Assembly: GCF_016401385.1 (NCBI RefSeq)
Contig: NZ_JAEACF010000001.1
Coordinates: forward strand, 3,224,001 to 3,288,000
DNA from: Fictibacillus halophilus
GTDB taxonomy: Bacteria; Bacillota; Bacilli; Bacillales; Fictibacillaceae
DNA length: 64,000 bases
Direction of reading: 5' to 3'
Part shown: piece by piece, positions 17,770 to 25,201 of the stretch
Numbering within the stretch: the first letter of the stretch is position 1
Layout of the letters: each line of letters starts with the position of its first letter
Notes under the pieces: generated by a model
The model's input: only the letters and a program-made list of their open reading frames with translations
Database searches by the model: none
Told to the model about the DNA's origin: nothing
Made by a program: the position numbers and the translations under genes

Positions 17770-18600
17770 ATGAGCATGAAGAAGACAGCAGTTGCATCAC
17801 TACTTTCAATGGGGATTATCGGTTCGATCTATAGTACTTCCACACTTGCTTACGACCCGTCTGATCGCGTTCAAACCGTCGCACACCGCGGAGCTTCAGG
17901 CTATGCGCCAGAAAATACGATGGCCGCGTTCCATAAAGGTGTAGAGATGAAATCCGATTATATTGAAATTGATGTACAAGAAACAAAAGATGGTGAGCTC
18001 GTTGTCATTCATGATGTTACACTCGATCGAACAACGAACGGAACGGGATATGTAAAAGATCATACGTTAGAAGAGATCCGTCAGCTTGATGCCGGAAGCT
18101 ACTTTGGGGAGAAGTTTATAGGAGAGAAAGTTCCTACTTTTGAAGAAGTACTTGATGAATTCCGCGGAAAAACAGGCATTTTAATTGAATTAAAAGCAAC
18201 ATATTACTATCCCGAGATCGAAGAAAAAGTAGCTGCAGCTATAAAGGAACGAAACATGCATCTACCCGCTCATGATAAGATTATCATTCAATCATTTGAG
18301 TTTGGTTCTATGCAACAGATAGACAAGTTGCTTCCTAGAGTGCCTGTTGGCGTACTTACTTCCAATCCAACCGACTTAAGTGAAGCAAAGCTCGATGAGT
18401 TCGCTACATATGCTGAATTTGTAAACCCTAGCAGAACCCTTGTTAATTCTTCAATCGTTGATGAGGTGCATGAGCGTCATATGGGCATCATGGCTTGGAC
18501 AGTTCGAAACAAACAAGAAGTCAAGCCGCTCTTAGATGCAGGTGTTGATGGCATTATCACCGATTATCCGGATTACACGCCAAAGCATAAATCAAAATAA
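17770..18600 (+). CDS. glpQ: Secreted glycerophosphodiester phosphodiesterase
   Basis: A 276-residue exported enzyme that hydrolyses glycerophosphodiesters (and in Bacillus also teichoic acid ends) to glycerol 3-phosphate. A signal peptide ends near the Ala-Tyr after STSTLA. The GDPD active site HRGASGYAPENT, the metal ligands in EIDVQETKDGELVVIHD and the late motif TVRNKQEV are intact. I chose ATG 17770 over ATG 17761 because AAGGGG touches the latter and is nine bases from the former. In B. subtilis glpQ is repressed by PhoP; no convincing Pho box was seen here. It ends at a terminator shared with the acetyltransferase. Confidence 0.93.
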   Translation: MSMKKTAVASLLSMGIIGSIYSTSTLAYDPSDRVQTVAHRGASGYAPENTMAAFHKGVEMKSDYIEIDVQETKDGELVVIHDVTLDRTTNGTGYVKDHTLEEIRQLDAGSYFGEKFIGEKVPTFEEVLDEFRGKTGILIELKATYYYPEIEEKVAAAIKERNMHLPAHDKIIIQSFEFGSMQQIDKLLPRVPVGVLTSNPTDLSEAKLDEFATYAEFVNPSRTLVNSSIVDEVHERHMGIMAWTVRNKQEVKPLLDAGVDGIITDYPDYTPKHKSK

Positions 18601-18609
18601 ATGATTATA

Positions 18610-18647
18610 AAAAGTGTTGAAGCTATGGGTTGCTTCAACACTTTTTT
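18610..18647. terminator. Bidirectional terminator between glpQ and the acetyltransferase
   Basis: AAAAGTGTTGAAGC pairs perfectly with GCTTCAACACTTTT, with T runs on both strands. Confidence 0.92.
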
Positions 18648-18649
18648 AC

Positions 18650-19234
18650 TTAATTAATATTCTCTTTGATTATTTTGCATGGGTTACCTACAGCTACACA
18701 ATTAGCTGGAATAGATTTTGTGACAACACTTCCCGCTCCGATTACAGTATTGTCACCTATCGAAACACCCGGTAAGAGAACGGAATTTCCACCGATCCAA
18801 ACATTGTTTCCGATTGTCACAGGTTTGGTATTCGTTCGATATGGAGCTTCGTTTGCCTGTGGATGCTTATTGATTCTTTCCAACACGGTTATAGGGTGCG
18901 AAGCCGTGTAGATTTGGACATTAGGTGCGATCAATACGTTTTCCCCAATCGTAATCTTGTTATTATCTAACAAAACGCAATTAAAATTGATAAAGGTATT
19001 ACGTCCTATAGTAATATTTTTTCCGAATTCACATTGAATAGGTTTCTCAACCCAAACCCCTTCTCCTAAACTGCCTAATAATTTCTTTAAGATCTGTACT
19101 TTCCTTTCGATCTCATCAACGCTTGTCGTATTAAAGGTCTCCACAAGCTTTTTGGCATCGAACGACATTTGTAAAAGTTCAGGATCTCGGGTGTTATAAA
19201 ACTCTCCGGATAGCATTCTGTCAAACTCTTTCAT
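18650..19234 (-). CDS. Maltose/galactoside O-acetyltransferase-like protein
   Basis: This 194-residue left-handed beta-helix acyltransferase has an N-terminal Mac domain (LSGEFYNTRDPELLQM) and hexapeptide repeats from about 60 (IQCEFGKNITIGRNTFINFNC, VTIGNNVWIGGNSVLLPGVSIGDNTVIGAGSVV). The catalytic His is in ASHPI. It is expected to move acetyl from acetyl-CoA onto a sugar such as maltose or a galactoside, perhaps to detoxify non-metabolised sugars. Substrate cannot be determined. It is transcribed alone, between two terminators. A GGGGG site six bases before the ATG serves as ribosome binding site. Confidence 0.9.
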   Translation of the reverse strand: MKEFDRMLSGEFYNTRDPELLQMSFDAKKLVETFNTTSVDEIERKVQILKKLLGSLGEGVWVEKPIQCEFGKNITIGRNTFINFNCVLLDNNKITIGENVLIAPNVQIYTASHPITVLERINKHPQANEAPYRTNTKPVTIGNNVWIGGNSVLLPGVSIGDNTVIGAGSVVTKSIPANCVAVGNPCKIIKENIN

Positions 19235-19276
19235 CTAATCCCCCCATGGCTATTTTTTCTTATTACCATCTAACAA

Positions 19277-19314
19277 TAAAAAAGCATAGAAGTCCAAAAC
19301 TTCCATGCTTTTTG
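19277..19314 (-). terminator. Terminator of the secreted coiled-coil gene
   Basis: AAAAAGCATAGAAGT pairs with ACTTCCATGCTTTTT (one mismatch), and a T run follows on the minus strand. Confidence 0.85.
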
Positions 19315-19318
19315 TGAT

Positions 19319-19819
19319 TTATTTATGTTTAGCCAAAACCTCATCGAGCTTCGCGGATTTTTCACTAAGTTTTTTATTGATTTCTTCATTGAGACTCAGC
19401 CACTGGTTCATCTTCTCTAATGCAAGCTTCTCATTATTTGCTCGGAAAGCATCGTGCATCGCTTTTTTCGTTTCATGTGCTTGGTTTTGCAGAGTCCTTA
19501 ACTCTTGATGAATCTGTTTCATCTCCTGCCAGCCGGCTTTGTTCGCGCTTCGTTTTTCTTTTAGTTTCTGCTTCCCAGCTTTAACGTGCATGTCAAAAAG
19601 CTGGTCTTTCTTTTTAACGATCTCCTTTTGAATCTCTAATCGTTCAATTTTAAGAGCGTTCGCTTTATGAACCTGCTCCTCAAAATTTTTCATCTGCTTA
19701 AAGTGTTGACCTCTCTTATGTGCCTCCACTTGAACCTTTTCTTGATTGGCAGCCGACACCGTAATTGCACCACTCGTTAGAACTGAAAACGCCAGTGCAA
19801 GAGGGATAAATTTTTTCAT
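19319..19819 (-). CDS. Secreted coiled-coil protein of unknown function
   Basis: A 166-residue protein with a clear signal peptide (MKKFIPLALAFSVLTSGAITVSA, cleavage near residue 23). The mature part is almost entirely charged helix, rich in Lys, Glu and Gln with heptad spacing (ERLEIQKEIVKKKDQLFDM, EEINKKLSEKSAKLDEVLAK). It resembles small exported helical proteins of the Spy/CpxP shape, but no LTxxQ motif is present, so family is uncertain. The ATG at 19819 is chosen over one 37 codons upstream because AAAGGAG precedes it and it begins the signal peptide. It lies 92 bp downstream of the Crp/Fnr-like gene. Confidence 0.75.
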   Translation of the reverse strand: MKKFIPLALAFSVLTSGAITVSAANQEKVQVEAHKRGQHFKQMKNFEEQVHKANALKIERLEIQKEIVKKKDQLFDMHVKAGKQKLKEKRSANKAGWQEMKQIHQELRTLQNQAHETKKAMHDAFRANNEKLALEKMNQWLSLNEEINKKLSEKSAKLDEVLAKHK

Positions 19820-19910
19820 CACACTCACTCCTTTAACTTTTATACAGGTATCATTTGTTAAAGGAGCGAAAATCTTACGTTCATATGTATGTAAATTCTT
19901 TGACATTTCT

Positions 19911-20405
19911 TCATAACTTTTTAAGTGCACGGTTGACCGTCTCTCGTCTTAGGCCAACAAACTGCCCGATTTCTTCTTGAGTCAGCACTTTTTCGATCTG
20001 GATATTCGGAAAATAATTGGCGAACCACTCTTGAAGTTTTTTTATTTTTCCTTCTGGTGTTAAGGTAGACATCTGATTGACGCGTTGCTGCATCATCCTT
20101 AGTTTCGTTTCTAGCATTAATGCCACTTCTTTGTATCTGTATGGTTCCTCTTCCAGTGAACGATACCATTGCTGCGGTTCAATGCGCGTGATCTCACACG
20201 GTAACAGCGCTATTGCGGTTCCGTTGTATTCGTTTGGACTACTTAATGAATGATGTGGAATCACTTCGCCTGGAATAATTAAATTCAACAAAACTTGGCT
20301 TCCATCTTCATGAACTCTAACGATCTTTAATAAGCCGCTTTCTAACCGAAATAACGGACCTTCTTCTCCTTGCCTGAATAAAATCTCGCCTTTTGCCATC
20401 AGCAT
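19911..20405 (-). CDS. Crp/Fnr-family regulator lacking the wing
   Basis: A 164-residue protein. Residues 4-85 form a cyclic-nucleotide-binding-type beta roll (KGEILFRQGEEGPLFRLESGLLKIVR, IIPGEVIPH). A linker helix follows, and the HTH is at the very end (LTQEEIGQFVGLRRETVNRALKKL). Typical family members are 210-230 residues, begin ~15 residues earlier and carry a beta-hairpin wing after the recognition helix. Both ends are short here. The cAMP-type phosphate-binding motif is absent, so the effector is unknown. No cysteine cluster for an iron-sulfur centre is present. It is likely autoregulatory. Upstream is a near-palindrome TACGTATATCGTA. Confidence 0.8.
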   Translation of the reverse strand: MLMAKGEILFRQGEEGPLFRLESGLLKIVRVHEDGSQVLLNLIIPGEVIPHHSLSSPNEYNGTAIALLPCEITRIEPQQWYRSLEEEPYRYKEVALMLETKLRMMQQRVNQMSTLTPEGKIKKLQEWFANYFPNIQIEKVLTQEEIGQFVGLRRETVNRALKKL

Positions 20406-20420
20406 GATTCTTCCTCCTGC

Positions 20421-20433
20421 GTACGTATATCGT
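20421..20433. promoter_or_regulatory. Possible operator upstream of the Crp/Fnr-like gene
   Basis: TACG and CGTA arms flank TATAT in the short divergent gap before the AEC transporter. It is a candidate autoregulatory site only, because the arms are four bases long. Confidence 0.3.
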
Positions 20434-20492
20434 ATGTATCACCTATTCTACACATCCTCCATATGCTTGTAGGTAAGGAGGGTGAAGATCGA

Positions 20493-21434
20493 ATGAAACT
20501 TGCACCTTTTATGCAAGAATTAACCCTATTGTACAGCATTGCTCTTATCGGTTATATCCTTCGAAAGAAAGAGATCTTACCATCTGGTAGTGAACGTACT
20601 CTTTCAGCACTTTTATTAAATGTAACGTTACCTGCATTGATCATCTTCGGAATGGATGTTTCCTTTTCCATTGAAAATCTTAAACAGTTCGGTTTGCTTT
20701 CTATGATGTCTGCAATCGTATTAATGATTTCCTCACTCTTTTCTTGGTGGACAGTAAAGCGGCTAACGATAAAAAACACACAGAAAAATGCCTTAGAAGG
20801 AATCATGATTTTTGGAAATCAAGGTTTTCTAGGCATTGCAGTTTGTTTTATATTATTCGGAAAAACTGGAGTGCTTTTTGCTACATTCTTTAATTTTGTT
20901 TATCTGTTGTGGATCTGGACGTACGGCATCTATCTATTTGCTCGGCATTCCAAGAATTTGCCATGGCGAAGCGTCTTTTTAAATCCAGGTGTGATTTCCA
21001 CATTCGTTGGCTTAATCCTTATGCTCCTGCCAGGTACACTTCCTAGTGCTGTATCCAACACTTTAGAAATGTTAGGAAAACCTACTGTTCCACTTTCTAT
21101 GTTATTGATTGGCGTTCTCTTAGGGGCTTTACCGTTGCAACGTGTAATGAGCTTTCTAAAAAGTTCCCACTTATGGCTAGCGAGTTATTACAAGCTGCTG
21201 CTTTTTCCGGTTCTATTACTGCCTTTTATTTTCTTTTCGTTACCACTTCAATTAATAGCAGTTGCTGTTCTAACCGCTGGGATGCCCTCCGCTCCAACCA
21301 TCTCCATGTATGCAGAGCGTTATGGAGAGGATGCCTCTTTTGCGGCAGCAGGTGTTATGTTAAGTACGATTCTTTCCTGTCTAACCATCCCCCTGTTGTA
21401 TGCGCTCGTTTTAATAATCTCGTCCCTTGCCTGA
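20493..21434 (+). CDS. AEC family (auxin efflux carrier-like) transporter
   Basis: A 313-residue membrane protein with about ten helices. Family features are LIGYILRKKEILPSGSERTLSALLLNVTLPALI at the N-terminus, GNQGFLGIA in the middle, and TAGMPSAPTISMYAERYGED in the eighth helix region. Members export or import small carboxylates or related solutes; substrate is not predictable. I chose ATG 20493 because AAGGAGGG lies about ten bases before it, rather than the ATG ten codons upstream. The last 24 bases overlap the convergent DUF523 gene. Confidence 0.88.
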   Translation: MKLAPFMQELTLLYSIALIGYILRKKEILPSGSERTLSALLLNVTLPALIIFGMDVSFSIENLKQFGLLSMMSAIVLMISSLFSWWTVKRLTIKNTQKNALEGIMIFGNQGFLGIAVCFILFGKTGVLFATFFNFVYLLWIWTYGIYLFARHSKNLPWRSVFLNPGVISTFVGLILMLLPGTLPSAVSNTLEMLGKPTVPLSMLLIGVLLGALPLQRVMSFLKSSHLWLASYYKLLLFPVLLLPFIFFSLPLQLIAVAVLTAGMPSAPTISMYAERYGEDASFAAAGVMLSTILSCLTIPLLYALVLIISSLA

Positions 21435-22376
21435 GTCTGAGATTTCAAGCAGAATTTCAGGGTATGGTGCAAAGAACGTCTGACCAAGAATCTCGCTGTC
21501 TTCAAAACGTATAGCGTGCGACTTTAAAATCGTAGCCACACTTGAAAACGGTTCTTTTTTATTTGCGTACTTTTGAAGAAGCTCTTCAAAAAAGGCGATT
21601 TCTTTTGCAGACAGATGTGGCTGAAACCTTTTGAAGATCTCGTAAGCCACTTTTCTGTTAGAATCGCTTCTTGCCGTACGATTAAACAACTTGTTCATCG
21701 CTTTTGCATACAGTTGTATCGTCCGTTCTTCCCCATTTTCCTCTTCTTTTTTCAAGATTCGATTCATCACTTTTAGCGTTGGATTGCTATAGGCCATAAA
21801 CAGGAACTGATTTTTTTGATGAAAGCTTTTAATAGCTTGGAGCCCCTGTGGCAGGATGTTTCGAAAGGCAGCGAGCGTAAAAAGCTTCGTATAAAAACGG
21901 TCACGAATCGTAAAGTTATTTAACCTTCCTTCTTCTTCAATCGCTAAATGTGAATAAAGTTCAGCAACTCTGCCGCCAAACAACCCGCTCGAATGCCCAA
22001 TCGCAGGACCCTTTTCAGTAGAAGCATACACCTTCACTTCTTTTAACCCACAAGAAGGAGAACGCGTTTTAAGAATAAAACCGTCTGTATCAATGATTCC
22101 AGCCAGATAACCATCTGAAAACGTACGCATCTCCTTCGTTACATCGCGCTGCGTTGAAGGCTGAAGAAGAAAATGATCCTCACCCTTTTTCACAATACGA
22201 ATCGTTTCTCGTGGCGTTCCAAGTCCGATTTCTACTTCTGGACATACCGGAACAAAATCCACATAGTCCATCAGCTTTTTGATCACATCATTATATATGA
22301 CATCACCGTTATAGCGGCATGCTTCAAATTCAAGACACTTACTTACAACTACACGTGGTCTAGCGAAGGCTTCCAT
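21411..22376 (-). CDS. DUF523-DUF1722 fusion protein (YbgA/TudS-like)
   Basis: A 321-residue cytoplasmic protein. Residues 5-160 are DUF523, with the conserved cysteines in SKCLEFEACRYNG, FVPVCPEVEIGLGTPRE and TRSPSCGLKEVKVY. Three Cys of this kind hold a [4Fe-4S] cluster in the thiouracil desulfidase TudS, so a desulfidase-type cluster is plausible. Residues 200-310 are DUF1722 (KSFHQKNQFLFMAYSNPTLKVMNRIL, FQPHLSAKEIAFFEELLQKYANKKEPFSSV), known from YbgA and linked with photolyase genes in other bacteria. No photolyase is nearby. The real substrate is unknown. GGGGAG precedes the ATG. Confidence 0.88.
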   Translation of the reverse strand: MEAFARPRVVVSKCLEFEACRYNGDVIYNDVIKKLMDYVDFVPVCPEVEIGLGTPRETIRIVKKGEDHFLLQPSTQRDVTKEMRTFSDGYLAGIIDTDGFILKTRSPSCGLKEVKVYASTEKGPAIGHSSGLFGGRVAELYSHLAIEEEGRLNNFTIRDRFYTKLFTLAAFRNILPQGLQAIKSFHQKNQFLFMAYSNPTLKVMNRILKKEEENGEERTIQLYAKAMNKLFNRTARSDSNRKVAYEIFKRFQPHLSAKEIAFFEELLQKYANKKEPFSSVATILKSHAIRFEDSEILGQTFFAPYPEILLEISDSGKGRDY

Positions 22377-22471
22377 TCCAAAACTCCCCTCGATCTTTTT
22401 ATCAGTGTTCCACTTTTAGATGAATTATTAACATAATTTCTGTAAAATGTTGGTTAGGAAGGAGCGATTTG

Positions 22472-22939
22472 ATGGCTTACTATGAAGATCTTCGGAAATA
22501 TGTAGGAACCGCACCACTCATCTTACCTGGTTCTGTTGTTATTATTGTGAATGAAAAGGATGAAATATTATTACAGCATCGGACCGATGGCGGATGGGGA
22601 TTACCTGGTGGCCTGATGGAGCTTGGTGAAAGTTTTGAAGAAACGGCGATTCGTGAAGTAAAAGAAGAAACAGGACTCGATGTTGAGGGCTTGACCCAGC
22701 TTCATGTCTATTCGGGCCAAGATCATTATATAAAGAATGCAAACGGTGATGAACTATATGCCGTGACCGCAGTGTATACGGCTCATTCTGTAAGTGGCAA
22801 ACTGACCATCGATCACAATGAATCACATGATTTTCAATATTTTAAACATGATCAACTTCCTAAAGACACGTTAGGCGGTGCACGAAAATACATAACAAAC
22901 TATATAGAGATGAAGAATCAGAACAAAGCTTACCGGTAA
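22472..22939 (+). CDS. Nudix hydrolase
   Basis: A 155-residue enzyme with a complete Nudix box at about residues 46-68 (GGLMELGESFEETAIREVKEETGL, matching Gx5Ex7REUxEExGU). Strand SVVIIVNEKDEILLQHR precedes it. It should hydrolyse a nucleoside diphosphate linked to another moiety, but substrate is unknown. ATG 22472 is used, since AAGGAG is seven bases away and the preceding in-frame TTG is too close. The stop codon abuts the convergent GNAT gene. Confidence 0.9.
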   Translation: MAYYEDLRKYVGTAPLILPGSVVIIVNEKDEILLQHRTDGGWGLPGGLMELGESFEETAIREVKEETGLDVEGLTQLHVYSGQDHYIKNANGDELYAVTAVYTAHSVSGKLTIDHNESHDFQYFKHDQLPKDTLGGARKYITNYIEMKNQNKAYR

Positions 22940-22966
22940 TCAGGCCGGTCGCTCTGTTCTTTTTTC
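22920..22966. terminator. Terminator between the Nudix and GNAT genes
   Basis: AGAACAAAGC and ACCGG pair with CCGGT and GCTCTGTTCT, with a T run on the plus strand. The stem overlaps both gene ends. Confidence 0.8.
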
Positions 22967-23812
22967 GTTAAATTTTAGTTCAATATAATCGCATACCGGC
23001 TCATAACCGATATTTTGATAGATTTTATTTGAAGTAGGGTTTGAGAGATCTGTATAAAGCGTGCAGAACGTAAATCCTTCATTCAATAGGTGATCACTTA
23101 ATGCAGCAACACAAGCGCTCGCATATCCTTTCCCTCTAAGATTCTTAGGTGTATAAACCAAATTGATCGATACACCTTTAATATTCGGCCGGGTCTTAGC
23201 TGCCATCGAAACGGGCTTTCCGTGTTCTTCCCAAATAAAAAGAAACTTGTTCTCCACACGCACTTTGGCATACGCTTCAGCTTCTGCCATCGTCATAATC
23301 TGATTCGTTTCTTCCGTCATTTCTACGATCCAGCGCGGTAAGAAAGATAAGTCAGCTTCTGTCGCTATTCTTAAACGGCCGGGTCGGGCTGCAGGCTGTA
23401 TAACAGAAGGAAGCGTGTAAAGACGAAGATCCATCAACAGTTTTTCTTCTAGATGATGAGCGGTCGTCCACTTCTCTGCAAACACCTTTCCAATAGCTTT
23501 CGGTGACATTACTTTTTGTATATAATAATCTTCTTCGATCAAATAACGAACCAAAAATGGCACAGCTGCAACACCATCTGATTCTTCTTTCTCTAAAAGC
23601 AATAAGGCGTATGGCGGGATAAGCATGGCTGATAGCATGATTTTTCCATTCTGTTTAACGGTAGCGAGAAAAGGCTGCTCGCCCTCCCAAACTTTATCTT
23701 GAAAACGCAGGCAGTTGCCAAGCATGATCCCTGCCCGATCCTCCTGACACAACAGGAATTCTTCTACTTCCCTATAAAAAGCTGCTATAGACGAATAACG
23801 CGTGACCTCCAT
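22940..23812 (-). CDS. GNAT family acetyltransferase
   Basis: This 290-residue protein consists of a degenerate N-terminal half (1-145) and a C-terminal GNAT domain (147-280). The acetyl-CoA site is in SINLVYTPKNLRGKGYASACVAALSDHLL, with the R-G-K-G-Y-A pyrophosphate loop, followed by LYTDLSNPTSNKIYQNIGYEPVCDY. It is of the FR47-like type common in Bacillus. The acceptor substrate is unknown. It converges with the Nudix gene and there is no evidence of an operon. Confidence 0.88.
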   Translation of the reverse strand: MEVTRYSSIAAFYREVEEFLLCQEDRAGIMLGNCLRFQDKVWEGEQPFLATVKQNGKIMLSAMLIPPYALLLLEKEESDGVAAVPFLVRYLIEEDYYIQKVMSPKAIGKVFAEKWTTAHHLEEKLLMDLRLYTLPSVIQPAARPGRLRIATEADLSFLPRWIVEMTEETNQIMTMAEAEAYAKVRVENKFLFIWEEHGKPVSMAAKTRPNIKGVSINLVYTPKNLRGKGYASACVAALSDHLLNEGFTFCTLYTDLSNPTSNKIYQNIGYEPVCDYIELKFNEKRTERPA

Positions 23813-23951
23813 AATCGTGACCCTCTCTTTATCTATTAAGTCTGTAATCTTATCTATTTCCTCTCCTTTGAGAAAGATTCCTTCTTTTTAGAGATTAATT
23901 CTTAGAGTAGTTTTCGTATTCATTGTGTATTCATTGTTGCTTTTGAAAGTA

Positions 23952-24204
23952 GTTGCTTTCCGTTGCAGACACTCGCTTTCCGCGGGGCAGGCGGTGAGCC
24001 ACATTCGTACGTTTCACGTATAAGTGTCTCACTTGTCTAGTTGCAATGGCTAGCCCCTCGAGGTCAAAAGTTAAACGTTCAAGAAGGCAAATTGCGCCTT
24101 CATAGCCCATTCAACTTTTGCTGGTCGGGGCTGAACGAGCCATTTCCACTCTTCCGACTGCCTACCTGTCCCGCAGGAGTCTCGCATCTTCCACTCCAAT
24201 CAAC
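23952..24204 (-). repeat. Interspersed palindromic repeat, copy 2, long form with a 128-bp inner hairpin
   Basis: The outer parts match the ~128-bp repeat (CTCGCTTTCCGCGGGGCAGG at the left, CCTGTCCCGCAGGAGTCTCG at the right). In between lies a 128-bp segment (24034-24161) that is absent from the short copies and shared with copy 8. The segment is itself an imperfect hairpin with arms GAAGGCAAATTGCGCCTTC at its tip. It lies in the 700-bp gap between the GNAT gene and the hemolysin III gene, which holds only this repeat, copy 3 and AT-rich sequence. Confidence 0.85.
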
Positions 24205-24287
24205 TGGCAGAAAGACAAGCAACAATCTTTTTACAAAAGTCCACTTTCGCTTGAAGAATTTTTTTCTAATTCCTCCCTTCATTGCAA

Positions 24288-24414
24288 GTTGATTGTAGCG
24301 GAAGGTTGCCGACTCCTATGGGACGAGCGGTCAGGTGAGACCCTTAACGGCGCAAAGCTCAAGGGGCTCACCGGTCGCCCCATGGAAAGCGAGCAACCTG
24401 GAGCGGAGATCAAC
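24288..24414 (+). repeat. Interspersed palindromic repeat, copy 3
   Basis: GTTGATTGTAGCGG at the left, TCAGGTGAGACCCTTAACGG in the middle and CCTGGAGCGGAGATCAAC at the right. It is in the opposite orientation to copy 2, with 83 bp between the two. Confidence 0.9.
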
Positions 24415-24518
24415 TACATTCATATCCCTGAAGGAATTTGCGATTTTAATGTTCTTTAATTGGTTAAAGGATGCCATTTTCTGATATACTGACCATAACG
24501 TAAAGGAAGGTGAACGAA

Positions 24519-25157
24519 ATGAGTACACATGTATTTTCAAAACGCGAAGAGATAGCAAATGCCATCACACACGGACTCGGTGTCCTTCTTAGTGTAGCGG
24601 TTACTTCCATTCTGCTCGTGTTTGCCGTATGGAAAGGAACAGCGGTTCATATTGTTAGCTTCGCCGTATTCGGAGGAACGATGCTGACACTTTATTCAGC
24701 TTCAACCCTCGTGCACGCTTTTCCTAAAGGACGGGTTAAGGATTTATTTGAGATTATGGACCACGCGGCCATCTATCTCTTTATTGCTGGAACGTATACC
24801 CCAATCGTGCTGATCGTCGTAGGCGGAGCACTCGGCTGGACATTATTTGGAGTCGTTTGGGGGCTCGCGATCTTTGGTGTTGTGTTTAAAGTCTTTTTTA
24901 CGAAAAAATTCGTTGTGTTATCAACATTAGGTTATGTAGCGATGGGATGGCTGATCACATTTGCCTTTCAGGATATTTCGGCAAACATGCCGCCAGCAGG
25001 CATTCAGCTCTTAGTTGCAGGCGGAATTATTTACACGCTCGGCAGTATCTTTTATGTATGGCGCAGCTTTCCGTTCCACCACGCCGTCTGGCACTTGTTT
25101 GTTCTAGCTGGCAGTGTGATGCATTTTCTCATGATGTTTTATGTGTTGCCTAACTAA
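24519..25157 (+). CDS. Hemolysin III family membrane protein
   Basis: A 212-residue protein with seven hydrophobic segments of the HlyIII/PAQR superfamily. The N-terminal motif KREEIANAITHGLGVLLS, the metal-site residues in SASTLVHAF (Ser and His) and FEIMDHAAIYLFIAGTYTP, and the C-terminal HHAVWHLFVLAGSVMHF give the expected His ligands. B. subtilis YplQ is the same type. Despite the family name, haemolysis is not established for these proteins; lipid hydrolase-like or channel functions have been proposed. ATG 24519 is used because AAGGAAGG lies eight bases before it. Confidence 0.9.
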   Translation: MSTHVFSKREEIANAITHGLGVLLSVAVTSILLVFAVWKGTAVHIVSFAVFGGTMLTLYSASTLVHAFPKGRVKDLFEIMDHAAIYLFIAGTYTPIVLIVVGGALGWTLFGVVWGLAIFGVVFKVFFTKKFVVLSTLGYVAMGWLITFAFQDISANMPPAGIQLLVAGGIIYTLGSIFYVWRSFPFHHAVWHLFVLAGSVMHFLMMFYVLPN

Positions 25158-25169
25158 AAATAATATTTT

Positions 25170-25201
25170 AAAAGAAGCAGGAAATTTTCTGCTTCTTTTT
25201 T
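25170..25201 (+). terminator. Terminator of the hemolysin III gene
   Basis: AAAGAAGCAG pairs with CTGCTTCTTT, followed by a T run that reaches the convergent MFS stop codon. Confidence 0.88.

Noticed and set aside
20463-20492. Upstream ATG of the AEC gene
   Set aside because: It has no ribosome binding site, while AAGGAGGG is correctly placed before ATG 20493.
24041-24459. ORFs in the gap before the hemolysin III gene
   Set aside because: They lie within repeat copies 2 and 3, and the same frames appear in copy 8, so they reflect the repeat and not a gene.
24519-25157. Calling the HlyIII protein a haemolysin virulence factor
   Set aside because: The family name is historic; these proteins are widespread in non-pathogenic Bacillus and the sequence gives no support for lysis.
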